A stretch of DNA of 64,000 nt from Streptococcus ovis DSM 16829 (GTDB lineage: Bacteria; Bacillota; Bacilli; Lactobacillales; Streptococcaceae), in assembly GCF_000380125.1 (NCBI RefSeq), contig NZ_KB904582.1, positions 94,104 to 158,103 on the forward strand, written 5' to 3'. A program made the position numbers and the translations under genes. The notes below the pieces were generated by a model. That model had not been told where the DNA came from and made no database searches. It saw nothing but the letters and a program-made list of their open reading frames with translations. Shown here piece by piece: positions 63,943 to 64,000 of this stretch; positions within the stretch are counted from its first letter, which is position 1; each line of letters opens with the position of its first letter.

Positions 63943-64000
63943 TTATTTTCCGTTATAAACTTGATCCCAAGTACCTGGGGCAAATTTCCCTTTGGTAACA
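63943..64000 (-). CDS. Partial CDS, C-terminus of an unrecognised protein
   Basis: The last 18 codons read VTKGKFAPGTWDQVYNGK and stop with TAA. The gene continues beyond the right edge. The ending alone does not identify the family; an extracellular binding protein or enzyme is possible. A terminator follows 7 nt after the stop. Confidence 0.5.
   Translation of the reverse strand, partial: VTKGKFAPGTWDQVYNGK

Overview
The window is a piece of a low-GC Gram-positive chromosome, almost certainly a Streptococcus and most likely S. suis. The evidence is gene content and order: rnpA-yidC-khpB followed by rpmH, rpmG-secE-nusG behind a class A PBP, ctsR-clpC, a fused gshAB, treR/treB-treC, three tandem class C sortases, and tatD-rnmV-rsmA. 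The species name is an inference from these neighbourhoods.

Layout. 0-9.4 kb holds housekeeping genes: yajC, a phosphoesterase, purA, gshAB, an XpaC/TelA pair, hslO and a dus gene. 9.5-18.7 kb holds glpK with a cre site, the CtsR-controlled clpC operon, a thioredoxin-like protein, rpsB-tsf, tRNA-Cys, nusG, secE and rpmG. 18.7-28.5 kb holds a class A PBP, a ferredoxin-NADP reductase, an RluD-type synthase, purR, yhaM, rmuC, a thiamine pyrophosphokinase gene, rpe and rsgA. 28.6-29.2 kb has tRNA-Leu and tRNA-Ser around a repeat-rich spacer. 29.2-37.5 kb is the rsmA/rnmV/tatD region, split by an AT-rich defence insertion. 37.5-40 kb is rpmH, khpB, yidC and rnpA. 40.1-44.7 kb is an accessory region with sortases but no pilin genes, followed by gene remains. 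44.9-59 kb holds gltX, a glycine-riboswitch-controlled AGCS symporter, msrAB, trxA, a glutathione peroxidase, mutS2, cvpA, zapA and the trehalose locus. 59-63.4 kb is an AT-rich operon headed by an ECF sigma factor, with a predicted membrane (possible anti-sigma) protein, an ABC exporter and an acyltransferase-like membrane protein.

The main discovery candidate is a retron at 30890-33072. A reverse transcriptase with the retron marks NAxxH, YADD and VTG carries a C-terminal TOPRIM domain, which is the architecture of retron Ec67/Eco2. Directly upstream is a non-coding segment closed by an exact 11-bp inverted repeat. It contains the expected series of small msr hairpins and one long msd stem. 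An Abi_C-like protein lies next to it, so this looks like a small anti-phage island between rnmV and rsmA.

Other structure not explained by genes includes two diverged copies of a ~135-nt multi-stem element (22957-23092 and 35598-35729) whose paired regions differ in sequence but keep their pairing. There is a shared ~50-nt intergenic repeat (17375 and 37633), PurBox-like sites over the purA and purR promoters, a perfect 22-bp palindrome before treB, a promoter plus intrinsic hairpin inserted before nusG, and gene remains: a stop-interrupted sortase, a broken nucleotidyltransferase, a SecB-like C-terminus, a truncated argG, and the 3' end of a GH13 gene. All assignments come from reading the sequence; no database search was run.
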